A DNA stretch of 8,980 nucleotides from Bacillota bacterium (GCA_029219125.1 JAQXSU010000033.1:1-8980); one strand, 5' to 3'; numbered from the stretch's first letter, positions 1 to 7,286 are shown. Numbers and translations: made by a program. The notes: generated by a model from the letters alone, not told the origin.

Positions 1-139
1 CACAGAAAGCATCAGCACCATTGAGCCAGAGCACCTCCGTCTTTCCTTCCGCAGCCTCCAGGGCTTCATCCAGCACATCGTCCAGTCTTCCGCTCCCGTC
101 CGGATCGGTGAGATACACCACATAAAGCTCCAAATCCAT
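1..139 (-). CDS. Unrecognised protein, N-terminal 46 residues only
   Basis: An open frame starts at ATG 139-137 and runs off the left edge of the window with no stop. It begins MDLELYVVYLTDPDG and continues as an acidic stretch to LWLNGADAFC. The pattern, a short hydrophobic strand (LYVVYL), a DPDGSG turn, an acidic helix and a second strand (VLWLN), looks like the start of a small alpha/beta protein, but I recognise no family. It starts 7 bases after the stop of the dehydrogenase-like gene on the same strand, so it is very likely the third gene of that operon. The AAGAAGG at 148-142 lies only 2 bases from the ATG, which is short. An in-frame GTG just upstream (142-140) and a GTG at codon 7, preceded by GGAG, are alternative starts. 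The reading frame is well supported by context; the function is unknown. Confidence 0.6.
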   Translation of the reverse strand, partial: MDLELYVVYLTDPDGSGRLDDVLDEALEAAEGKTEVLWLNGADAFC

Positions 140-146
140 CACCTTC

Positions 147-1199
147 TTACTGTATCCGGCACAGGTTTTCATATGCCGTCTCAATTCGTGCATACAGTTT
201 TTCCGGCAGCTGCAGATCCTCATATTCCAGCCGGAGGCCGCAGATCCGGTTCTTCACTCCCAGAAAGGCACCTTTTGCAGCCACACCGTCTCCGGCCGGC
301 TTCACCGGCGCTCCAAGATAGATGGAGCTGTAATGCCACTGGCCCCGCAGGGTTCGGATCACCGACATGGCTCCCGAGGACAGGGCCGGTGCCAGATACG
401 GCTTGAAACCCAGTTCCCGCACCTGCAGGTTGGCTTCCACTGTCTGCTTCGTCAGCCGGCGGGACAGGTCGTCGTCATAGTGGTCGATGCTGTTGGCAAT
501 GACCAGATCCTGACCATGGGGACCGAAAGCCCGCCCTTCCAGCGGATAGGATCCCAGCCGCGCATCCTGCCGGGCGTAATACACGGCTCTCCGATTCATA
601 ACGCCCAGACCGTAGCCCCGGATCTGCCCCGGCAGAAGGCTGGAAGCCAGGAGGGCAACCTTGCACAGGGGATCCACCGGATCCGATACCACGGCGAAGA
701 TCCCTTCGTAATTTCTCTCTGCTGCCATGCGGGCGTAGTGCTCCACGATGTTCCGATTGGCTTCAAACTGTACCATCCGCACATCCCCCGATGCCCCGAT
801 GGCAGGTACCGCCTTGCTGGCGCAGAACAGAAACATGTCGCAGTCAAAGAGATTTTCTTCGGTGACAATCTCCACCACCGGAAGCTTCGGTTCTTCCTCC
901 TGCTCCTCGAAGGCCCAGCCGATCTGGTTCATTTCCATTTCATAGCGCCGACAGACCTTCTCACTGACATCGAAGATGCCGATGGTATCAATCACACCGC
1001 CGCCCAGGACCTTCAGTCCCAGCAGCAGGGAAGCGCCCACATCGCCCAGGGCGAGGATGTGCACCCTGGCGCCGCTGCAGGGCAGCGGACGCCGCAGGGA
1101 AAGAAAAACCCCATCCGGCGCCAGCTCCGAAAGGCGCCGGCCGGAAACCCGGGCGGATATATTTTGTTGATTCCCATCAGGGTAATAAGCAGTCGTCAT
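147..1199 (-). CDS. Lactate/malate dehydrogenase-like NAD-binding protein with altered active site
   Basis: This 350-residue protein resembles the LDH/MDH 2-hydroxyacid dehydrogenase family, cytosolic enzymes that interconvert 2-hydroxy- and 2-keto-acids with NAD. Residues 1-44 are an extension before the Rossmann fold. Residues 46-66 hold the dinucleotide loop as ALGDVG (usual GxGxxG), and D77 ends the second strand where the adenosine ribose binds. R141 fits the substrate-loop arginine. The usual NPVD appears as DPVD (173-176). The catalytic histidine is kept in FGPHGQ (H228). The usual LDxxR segment reads MNRRA (201-205), so the Asp partner of the histidine appears to be N202 and the substrate arginine is shifted or lost. 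The C-terminal domain is complete. The ATG overlaps the stop of the giant upstream gene (ATGA), with GAGG about 11 bases upstream, so translation is probably coupled. The family is clear; ordinary lactate or malate activity is doubtful. Confidence 0.85.
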   Translation of the reverse strand: MTTAYYPDGNQQNISARVSGRRLSELAPDGVFLSLRRPLPCSGARVHILALGDVGASLLLGLKVLGGGVIDTIGIFDVSEKVCRRYEMEMNQIGWAFEEQEEEPKLPVVEIVTEENLFDCDMFLFCASKAVPAIGASGDVRMVQFEANRNIVEHYARMAAERNYEGIFAVVSDPVDPLCKVALLASSLLPGQIRGYGLGVMNRRAVYYARQDARLGSYPLEGRAFGPHGQDLVIANSIDHYDDDLSRRLTKQTVEANLQVRELGFKPYLAPALSSGAMSVIRTLRGQWHYSSIYLGAPVKPAGDGVAAKGAFLGVKNRICGLRLEYEDLQLPEKLYARIETAYENLCRIQ

Positions 1200-4100
1200 T
1201 TGAACATTTTCCTCATTCTGATCAGTCTTTCCATATCTTTTTCCACGTAGGCGGAGGCTGCCACGTTTTCGTCGTAAAGCACGTGACTTCCCAGGTCCGG
1301 CCGTTTCGGCGCCTTGATCACCTCGCCAAGGCGGCGCAGGGTCAGCTTCCGCTCAAACTCGTCCTGATATTCCTCCTCCAGAGTCCGCAGAATGTCGCGG
1401 GCATTTTCCAGGCATGTCATGGAATAGTCGTAGAGGCTGCTCTGGGACACGTCGCCGAAGAAGGTCGGTACGGCAAACGGCAGAATCAGATTCAGGGACG
1501 GAATGTTGCCCTGACTGGCCACGGTCACTTCCGGATCCTTGATGCTGTCGCCGCCCAGATACGGGTACACGGCCGTTTCGTCGATCCAGCACCGCAGGTT
1601 CGGCAGGAAGTATGCGCTGTCCACAGTCCGCTCCTTGACGGTCATCAGGTCGCGGCCCCGGCCGGTCTGTACGCCCACCACGGTCTGCACCACGTCCACA
1701 TGGTTCTCCTTCAGGATCGGGTCCAGCTCCTTCATGCGGTAGCCTTTGTGGAGCAGGTCATCCACCAGGATTACCGGACGGTTGAAGGATTTGATGGTCT
1801 TTACCTGATTGTCCAGGGACGAATAGAAGCCGGATTCCTCTACGGTAAAGTCCGATACATCCCGGGAGAAATATTTTTCGGTATGGAGGGCTTTGGTCAC
1901 CGTGTTGGGAACCACTTCGCCTTCCAGCACTTTGCCGAACGGCACGGCCATATACGGGCCGTAGATCTTCTTCTCCCGCGGCATCACCGGAACCCCATTG
2001 AGACGGGTGATCAGGCTGATCATCTTATGGTGCATGATTCCGGCGTTAAAAGACAGGATCAGTTCGCCCGGATAGATGCCTGTCAGCACCTTCAGCAGCC
2101 GGTTATGGGCTTCCTCCACGGCCTTCAGAACCCGCGGGTTCTTATTGAGCGGATTTTTGATGATGGTCTCCACGTTTTTGAAGATGATGACCGGCGCCTT
2201 CATGTTTACCGCATAAATGGCCTTACTGCTGCCCCGGCTGCTGCCCGGCGCGATGTTGGTGAATCCCTGTTTCTCCAGGGTCTCGATCACTCGTCCGCTC
2301 ATGCCGGCAGGATCGCACGGATGGTAAACGACGTAGGTATAGTCCCGCGCCAGCAGTTCGCTGAGCAATTCTGTCAGGATAGTCTGCCCCAGATTGGCGA
2401 TGGAACTCTTTCTGCTGTAGAACAGCCCGCCGATGACGGCGATGGCACCGGCCGCCTGACTGCGGATATAGGCCGCAATATCCTGATCGCCGAACTCCGG
2501 CAGCAGATCGATACTGTCCAGACGGCTCACTGCCGCCAGGGCCACCACTTTATCATCCCGCATGCCGTCGCGAATCCGCACGGTCCGCACGTCCTTCCGG
2601 CTCAGATATTCCTTCACCGCCGGATAGTCGAAGCCCCAGTCAATCAGTTCTTCCTTCATGTCCTCAATGGCCTCACCGTCCCGGTCCATATAGGCTTCCA
2701 GACGGATATCCCGGGCCTGCAGCACATGCTTGTAGGCAGGTTCCCGCAGGTACAGACCGTTTTCGAAGATGTAATTCTGGGCCACCGGATCGATCAGGTT
2801 GGAAATATCCCGGTTCAGATCGATGTTTTCACGGATCCGGGTAGAACTGATATCCTCGTAATATTCTTCCAGATGGAGATTGATGATCTCCCCGGTGACC
2901 GGATAAGCCTTCGACGGTGCGGAAGCTGCCGCCCCGTGGCTGGTATCGCTGGTGGTCCGCCGGAAGATGATGTGGTTGATGGAGTGGATGGAGTTTTCCT
3001 GAGGTTCTGCCCGGTAGCAGGATGCGTTTTCGATGACGTCACTGCCTGCCACGAAATACAGGTCCCGGCCTTTAAATATTTCTTTCAGGCGGGCCAGATC
3101 CTGCGGATTGGCGATGTTCACCGGAATGTCGTCCGGGAAGATGTAGATTTCCTCTTCATCGGCCACGGACATGCTCATGAGCTTTCTCCGCTGGAGCCGC
3201 GGCTGCGTCTTTTTCGACCAGCTGAACTCGTCCAGAGCCAGATAGACTTCGTAGCCCATGTTCCGGATTTCGGTGGCGATGGCCTTATGGCTCAGGCTGA
3301 ACGGGTCAAAAGTACCCGGGAAGAAGGCCACCTTCTGCCGCTCGGGAATGGCAAACGGTCCGGCTTCCACTTCATACTGGCAGATGAACCGGTAAATGTG
3401 GTTCAGCACCGCCGCATTGTTGAAGAAGTCCAGTCCCTCCTCCTTCAGTGCGTCATATAAGGTCAGGATCTTCTTGCCGCAGTGGCTGAAGATCTGGTAT
3501 TTTTCTTCCAGTGACAGCTCCCGGGACCCGAAGATATGGGTACCCAGAGTCCAGAGCGCCTCCGAGCTGATCACGTTATTGTAATTGGCAAATCCGCGGA
3601 GGATCAGGTTCACCAGCTTATACTTCCGTGCATCGGTCACTGCTTCCGTCTCTTCATCGCCGAAGTTCACCCGGTAGATCCGGTAGTGCTCCAGCATGAC
3701 GCCAAAGGTATGGAGCACCGCTGCCGCCACCTGGCCGTTTCCGGTTTCCAGCAGCTTTTCCAGGTCGGCAATCAGCTCGTCCAGCTCCTGCGGCGGCAGA
3801 TGCAGCATGATGACACCCAAATAGTTCGGAATATATTTGGAAAACTGGTAATCGCCGATTTCCAGGCCCTTTCCCAGCTCGACGGCAATTTCATTTCTCT
3901 GCTCCAGAGGCATGCTGCCGATGATGGAAACCAGCCCATCTCCCGCAGCCCTTCGTACAGTTACGGTTTCGCTGACCTTCACCAGATTGCCCAGGTGGGT
4001 GGCCACATGGAGTTCCTGTCCTTCTCCGTGATTTTTCTCCAGATAGCGGAGCATCAGGTTAATGTTGGCCACTTTTATGGTCCACGGCGTTCTGGCCTTC

Positions 4101-6025
4101 AGGTTGTCCAGGAACATTTCCGATAAAGCTTCTGCGGTCAGTTCTTTCTCCGGATCCAGCCCCAGGATTTTTTTCAGTCCCTTCTGGTAGCCTTCGCTGT
4201 CCGCATATCCGCCGAACCGTTCCTTCGCCCGGACCGCCGCAATTTGCAGATCCACGGTTTCTTCCTTCAGAATCTTTTCCGTAAATCTTACGACTTCTTT
4301 TCTCTGTTTTTCACTGCACCATGCCGGGTCGATGGAGCCTGCCACCCGCAGCAGGGATTCCTTGTTCTGGTGGGTCAGGTTCCGGCTGCGCAGCCACACC
4401 ATCAGCGTTTCGATGTAGCCTTCTCGCATGGACGGATGGCACTGGGTCAGCAGGCCGGTCACGATATTCTTCAGGCTGTTGCCGATCCACTTTTTATGCT
4501 GCTCCGTCAGTTTATAGTCAGGCTGCAGCACATCCCGCAGATATCTTTCCCAGAGGGACTGGTTGGTAATCTTCTTTTTCGGCAGAATGACGCCGGCTGG
4601 CAGCTCCTTCTTGTATTCCTCGTTGAACCGGGCGATAATCTGTCCGATGATCTCCCCTGCCTGGTTGCGGATGTCGCTTTCCCGGTGAGCCAGCAGCTCG
4701 TAAAGGAACTTCAGGGTCAGCAGCTTCTGCTTTTCCGTCATATAGGTGGAATACTCTCCCAGAATGGACACATAGGTCCGCAGGTTCTTCCATTGTTTCT
4801 CGCTTCGCGCCGTTTCCAGCAGGTTGGCGAAGTCCTCTTCCTGATAAAACTTGTTCATCAGGCGGATGTTATGATCCACGGCGGCGTGTTTCAGTTCCTC
4901 CACCGCATCATTGTTTCCCAGCAGCGCCACGTCTTTTCTGCCGGCAGGCACCGGCATCTTCGGCACGGCTTTCGGCACCTCCGGAAGTTCCGGTACTACC
5001 CCCAGATCCCGCATATAATTCTCAAAATCCACCAGCTTGTTGTAGACTTTCCGGTAGCGGAGTTCTTTCGCTGCGTCTACATTATCCAGTTTATCCAGGA
5101 TTACCTGGAAGGATTCCGCCAGAGAATAGAAATGTACGATTTCCTCTCCTTTGGCATTGCGGCTGCTCTTCACCCGGAAGTCCGCATAGATCAGAATCAG
5201 GGATTCCACCGAAAGGTTCTCCAGTTCCAGATCCCAGGTGGAATGGTTGGCTGCAATATGACCGATCATGGGCATGTTGAACCGGTTGAAGCAGATGTCG
5301 GTATAGTAATAATGGAGATACGGAATCCGCCGTTCTTCGCTCTTACGGCAGCCGTACTTACCGATGTCATGCCCGGCCGCTGCGCCGGAAACCAGTCCCA
5401 GATCCACCGGTACCTTCAGTGCCTCCAGCTGGCGGGCCACATGCATGGCCACATAGTGGACGCCGGCAATGTGTCCCAGCGTGTTCCACGGAGTAATCTC
5501 GATACCGATGCGCATGAACTCGTAAATGCACTGGTTTCTCGCCATCCGGTCAAACCGGAGATATTCTTTATGGTAACCGCCTTCCTCCACCTCTGCAGGC
5601 CGGAGAAACCGCATGTCCAGCGTCGGATCAAAAGGCAGGGTCATTCTTTCAAATTTATATAAGGTCTTCAGCAGCTGCAGGAAAAAGGCACGCCCTGCGG
5701 CATATTCTCCGTCCGACAGCCCCGTCTTTTTCTCCGGAAACAGTTGTCCCAGCACATAACCATAGGTGTATTCCGGCCATCCGTCCTGAGGCTGCGGGCT
5801 GAGGCTGTTCAGGGTCTCTGCGGCGGCTGCCGCCACACGGATTGCATGAAATCTGCCTTTCTCGTCGGTTTCTTCCAGCAGCGTTTCGGCCAGAGCCGGC
5901 CAGTTGTTTTCTTCCAGAAACCGGTTCATTTCCTCGCGGCTCATGCCGATTTCCCGGAGGAAGGAGCGCTCTGTCATCGCTGCAGCGATTTCTTTATATA
6001 ATTTCACGCTTAATTTTCTGATCAT
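1196..6025 (-). CDS. Giant multidomain protein: HD hydrolase, helical repeats, NadD-like nucleotidyltransferase, GNAT-like, phosphoribosyltransferase-like
   Basis: This 1609-residue protein has no signal peptide or membrane segment. The HD domain (about 160-345) shows H190, the HD pair in AGHDIGK (219-220), H256/H261 and D282 in YADFRVK, a metal-binding set like that of YqeK-type nucleotide phosphohydrolases. Residues about 375-890 are almost entirely amphipathic helices resembling HEAT/ARM repeats. A nucleotidyltransferase of the NadD/cytidylyltransferase superfamily follows (about 897-1095), with PGTFDPF and H913, GSD at 994-996 and ISSTRIRE at 1059-1066. Residues about 1104-1275 look GNAT-like. 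Residues about 1280-1560 contain a phosphoribosyltransferase-like PRPP loop, VILVDDLLHKGYRM (1418-1431). NadD itself is about 200 residues, so this is a large fusion. The start ATG is preceded by AAGGAG with 9-base spacing. It is the first gene of its operon and overlaps the dehydrogenase-like gene by four bases. HD and nucleotidyltransferase calls are firm, phosphoribosyltransferase good, GNAT tentative; the substrates are unknown. Confidence 0.88.
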   Translation of the reverse strand: MIRKLSVKLYKEIAAAMTERSFLREIGMSREEMNRFLEENNWPALAETLLEETDEKGRFHAIRVAAAAAETLNSLSPQPQDGWPEYTYGYVLGQLFPEKKTGLSDGEYAAGRAFFLQLLKTLYKFERMTLPFDPTLDMRFLRPAEVEEGGYHKEYLRFDRMARNQCIYEFMRIGIEITPWNTLGHIAGVHYVAMHVARQLEALKVPVDLGLVSGAAAGHDIGKYGCRKSEERRIPYLHYYYTDICFNRFNMPMIGHIAANHSTWDLELENLSVESLILIYADFRVKSSRNAKGEEIVHFYSLAESFQVILDKLDNVDAAKELRYRKVYNKLVDFENYMRDLGVVPELPEVPKAVPKMPVPAGRKDVALLGNNDAVEELKHAAVDHNIRLMNKFYQEEDFANLLETARSEKQWKNLRTYVSILGEYSTYMTEKQKLLTLKFLYELLAHRESDIRNQAGEIIGQIIARFNEEYKKELPAGVILPKKKITNQSLWERYLRDVLQPDYKLTEQHKKWIGNSLKNIVTGLLTQCHPSMREGYIETLMVWLRSRNLTHQNKESLLRVAGSIDPAWCSEKQRKEVVRFTEKILKEETVDLQIAAVRAKERFGGYADSEGYQKGLKKILGLDPEKELTAEALSEMFLDNLKARTPWTIKVANINLMLRYLEKNHGEGQELHVATHLGNLVKVSETVTVRRAAGDGLVSIIGSMPLEQRNEIAVELGKGLEIGDYQFSKYIPNYLGVIMLHLPPQELDELIADLEKLLETGNGQVAAAVLHTFGVMLEHYRIYRVNFGDEETEAVTDARKYKLVNLILRGFANYNNVISSEALWTLGTHIFGSRELSLEEKYQIFSHCGKKILTLYDALKEEGLDFFNNAAVLNHIYRFICQYEVEAGPFAIPERQKVAFFPGTFDPFSLSHKAIATEIRNMGYEVYLALDEFSWSKKTQPRLQRRKLMSMSVADEEEIYIFPDDIPVNIANPQDLARLKEIFKGRDLYFVAGSDVIENASCYRAEPQENSIHSINHIIFRRTTSDTSHGAAASAPSKAYPVTGEIINLHLEEYYEDISSTRIRENIDLNRDISNLIDPVAQNYIFENGLYLREPAYKHVLQARDIRLEAYMDRDGEAIEDMKEELIDWGFDYPAVKEYLSRKDVRTVRIRDGMRDDKVVALAAVSRLDSIDLLPEFGDQDIAAYIRSQAAGAIAVIGGLFYSRKSSIANLGQTILTELLSELLARDYTYVVYHPCDPAGMSGRVIETLEKQGFTNIAPGSSRGSSKAIYAVNMKAPVIIFKNVETIIKNPLNKNPRVLKAVEEAHNRLLKVLTGIYPGELILSFNAGIMHHKMISLITRLNGVPVMPREKKIYGPYMAVPFGKVLEGEVVPNTVTKALHTEKYFSRDVSDFTVEESGFYSSLDNQVKTIKSFNRPVILVDDLLHKGYRMKELDPILKENHVDVVQTVVGVQTGRGRDLMTVKERTVDSAYFLPNLRCWIDETAVYPYLGGDSIKDPEVTVASQGNIPSLNLILPFAVPTFFGDVSQSSLYDYSMTCLENARDILRTLEEEYQDEFERKLTLRRLGEVIKAPKRPDLGSHVLYDENVAASAYVEKDMERLIRMRKMFK

Positions 6026-6034
6026 TTCCTGCTG

Positions 6035-6040
6035 CTCCTT
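6035..6040 (-). promoter_or_regulatory. Ribosome binding site of the giant gene
   Basis: AAGGAG on the minus strand lies 9 bases before the ATG at 6025-6023. It is the only strong site nearby and fixes this ATG as the start rather than the methionine at codon 17. Confidence 0.8.
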
Positions 6041-6085
6041 TTCGGCTTCCGGCCTGTCTGCTGCCGAAAGCTCATAGATATTTAC

Positions 6086-6094
6086 ATTTTACCA
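6086..6094 (-). promoter_or_regulatory. Candidate extended -10 promoter for the giant-gene operon
   Basis: The minus strand reads TGG TAAAAT, which fits an extended -10 (TGnTATAAT, one mismatch in the hexamer). No good -35 box sits 16-18 bases upstream, which extended -10 promoters can tolerate. Transcription would start near 6079, giving a leader of about 54 bases. It lies downstream of the terminator-like hairpin at 6127-6158, so a transcript starting here would not meet that hairpin. This is a pattern match only. Confidence 0.35.
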
Positions 6095-6126
6095 CATTTT
6101 TTCCTCTGCCGCACCATTTTCTCAAC

Positions 6127-6158
6127 AAAAAAACAGCTTGCATTTTCTCTGCAGCTGT
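6127..6158 (-). terminator. Terminator-like hairpin with T-tract, minus strand
   Basis: On the minus strand ACAGCTGCA is followed by a GAGAAAA loop and then TGCAAGCTGT, pairing as a 9-bp stem with one bulged base. A run of seven T residues begins at the last base of the stem. This is the layout of an intrinsic terminator. It points at the giant gene, in its upstream region. It could stop antisense transcripts coming through the SPFH operon, or act as an attenuator if the giant-gene promoter lies near 6160-6200. The stem is of moderate GC content, so strength is uncertain. Confidence 0.5.
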
Positions 6159-6167
6159 GTTATTGTT

Positions 6168-6188
6168 TTGATATCAAAATGATATCAA
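6168..6188. repeat. Tandem palindromes TGATATCA, 11 bp apart; probable operator
   Basis: Two copies of the perfect 8-bp palindrome TGATATCA lie at 6169-6176 and 6180-6187. The first extends to the 14-bp perfect palindrome TTTTGATATCAAAA (6166-6179). Their centres are 11 bp apart, about one turn of B-DNA, so two protein dimers could bind side by side on one face. The first copy overlaps a candidate -35 box (TTGATA, 6168-6173) of the SPFH gene. The spacing and symmetry suit a dimeric regulator such as a ribbon-helix-helix protein; one is encoded as the second gene of this operon. Confidence 0.6.
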
Positions 6189-6197
6189 TTATGCAAT
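6168..6197 (+). promoter_or_regulatory. Candidate promoter of the SPFH-RHH operon
   Basis: A -35-like TTGATA (6168-6173, five of six consensus bases) is followed after 18 bp by TGCAAT (6192-6197, four of six). Transcription would start near 6204, just before the ribosome binding site. A weaker alternative is TTGCAT (6138-6143) with TATTGT (6161-6166) at 17 bp spacing. Either would be covered or flanked by the tandem palindromes, so repression by a protein bound there is plausible. Confidence 0.35.
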
Positions 6198-6210
6198 GTG
6201 ATTTTATCAA

Positions 6211-6217
6211 AAGGAGG
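6211..6217 (+). promoter_or_regulatory. Ribosome binding site of the SPFH gene
   Basis: AAGGAGG lies 8 bases before ATG 6226. This near-perfect anti-16S match decides the start and predicts strong translation. Confidence 0.88.
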
Positions 6218-6225
6218 TATTCCAT

Positions 6226-7269
6226 ATGTCTGAACTTACTGAAAAAAACAACACTGCGGCAGTATCATCCGCTGTAGAAGAAAAAAAGGCGAAAGCCATC
6301 AGCGGCATGCCGATTCTTCTCCTGGTTCTTCTGCTGTCGGCACTGTCCATTGTCGGAATCATTTTCGGCGCTTTTCTCATTGATGCAGGAATCTATGGGG
6401 CCGGCGTTCCGCTGCTGGTGGTTTCCATCCTTTATCTGGCTGTGGGTATGCCGATTCTGGTTTCCGGCCTGAAGGTACTGAAACCCAATGAAGCCTATGT
6501 CCTCACCCTGTTCGGCAAATACTACGGCACCCTGAAGGGACCGGGCTTCTTCTTTACCAATCCTTTCGTGACTGCCGTCAATCCTGGTGCGGAGGCCCTT
6601 TCTGCCCTCAATGCATCTGCCGCCGTACTGACCGAGGGCAATGCAGGCGGCAAGACCGCAACCACCACCGTGAAGAACACCAAGAAACTGTCTCTGAAAG
6701 CCATGACCCTGAGCAATTCCAGGCAGAAGATCAACGATGAACTGGGTAACCCGATCGAAATCGGCATTATCGTCATCTGGCGGATCATTGATACCACCAA
6801 GGCCGTTTTCAACGTAGACAACTACTGTGAATACCTTTCTATCCAGTGCGATTCCGCCCTGCGGAACATCGTCCGTCTCTATCCGTACGATGCACCGGAA
6901 GACAGCGGCGAACGTTCCCTGCGGGGCTCCAGTCAGGAAATCTCCGATAAGCTGAAGGACGCCATTCAGGAAAAGGTGGATGTGGCCGGTATCGAAATCA
7001 TGGAAGCCCGCATCACCCACCTGGCTTATGCACCGGAAATCGCCGCAGCCATGCTGCAGCGTCAGCAGGCCGCTGCCATCATCGACGCACGGAAGATGAT
7101 CGTGGACGGCGCCGTGGGTATGGTGGAAATGGCCCTGGAAAAGCTGAACGAAAATCAGATCGTCGAGCTGGATGAAGAACGAAAGGCCGCCATGGTCAGC
7201 AACCTTCTGGTGGTGCTGTGCGGCAACAAGGATGCACAGCCTATCGTAAACAGCGGCAGCCTGTATTAG
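6226..7269 (+). CDS. SPFH (stomatin/prohibitin-like) domain membrane protein
   Basis: This 347-residue protein has a hydrophilic start (1-25), two hydrophobic segments (about 28-53 and 58-82) that should form a membrane hairpin or two spans, and then an SPFH domain (about 83-275). The SPFH domain opens with LKPNEAYVLTLFGKYYGTLKG, the typical N-terminal strands, and includes the IIVIWRI strand and an EARITHLAYAPEIAAAMLQRQQAA segment (260-284) where the SPFH domain leads into the C-terminal helix. SPFH proteins assemble into large rings in membranes and organise microdomains or act with proteases; this subfamily has no settled function that I know of. The start is fixed by AAGGAGG. The gene stops 17 bases before the TTG of the RHH gene, so the two are co-transcribed. 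The tandem palindromes upstream suggest regulation. The family call is firm. Confidence 0.92.
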   Translation: MSELTEKNNTAAVSSAVEEKKAKAISGMPILLLVLLLSALSIVGIIFGAFLIDAGIYGAGVPLLVVSILYLAVGMPILVSGLKVLKPNEAYVLTLFGKYYGTLKGPGFFFTNPFVTAVNPGAEALSALNASAAVLTEGNAGGKTATTTVKNTKKLSLKAMTLSNSRQKINDELGNPIEIGIIVIWRIIDTTKAVFNVDNYCEYLSIQCDSALRNIVRLYPYDAPEDSGERSLRGSSQEISDKLKDAIQEKVDVAGIEIMEARITHLAYAPEIAAAMLQRQQAAAIIDARKMIVDGAVGMVEMALEKLNENQIVELDEERKAAMVSNLLVVLCGNKDAQPIVNSGSLY

Positions 7270-7270
7270 A

Positions 7271-7278
7271 GAGGGGGG
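7271..7278 (+). promoter_or_regulatory. Ribosome binding site supporting a TTG start
   Basis: GAGGGGGG lies 8 bases before TTG 7287. No ATG or GTG in the frame is similarly placed, and the in-frame ATG at 7218 lies inside the SPFH gene with no purine-rich site at the right distance. The site therefore favours the TTG. Confidence 0.7.
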
Positions 7279-7286
7279 CTCGCCCT

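Noticed and set aside
333..1250. Plus-strand open frame opposite the dehydrogenase-like gene
   Set aside because: Antisense shadow; the minus-strand frame has the Rossmann fold and HG motif and overlaps its neighbour by ATGA.
2741..3337. Calling the giant gene the housekeeping nadD
   Set aside because: The domain belongs to the superfamily, but the protein is eight times the usual length and lacks the usual rsfS/obgE neighbours, so a nadD symbol would overstate the evidence.
1283..3460. Long plus-strand open frame (about 725 codons) opposite the giant gene
   Set aside because: It is antisense to a gene with clear domains, its translation is rich in His, Gln and Arg with no recognisable motif, and it has no ribosome binding site. 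It is a by-product of GC-rich codon use on the other strand.
3320..4900. Possibility that the helical-repeat region is a frameshifted or fused separate gene
   Set aside because: The frame is continuous, with no internal ribosome binding site and start that would clearly separate it, and the amphipathic-helix pattern is even throughout.
4244..5662. Plus-strand open frame (about 472 codons) opposite the HD and helical-repeat regions
   Set aside because: Same composition artefact; no motif, and the sense strand encodes the conserved HD residues.
7218..7286. ATG-started version of the RHH protein (23 extra residues)
   Set aside because: The extension overlaps the SPFH coding region, has no suitable ribosome binding site and is not RHH-like, whereas TTG 7287 has GAGGGGGG at 8-base spacing.
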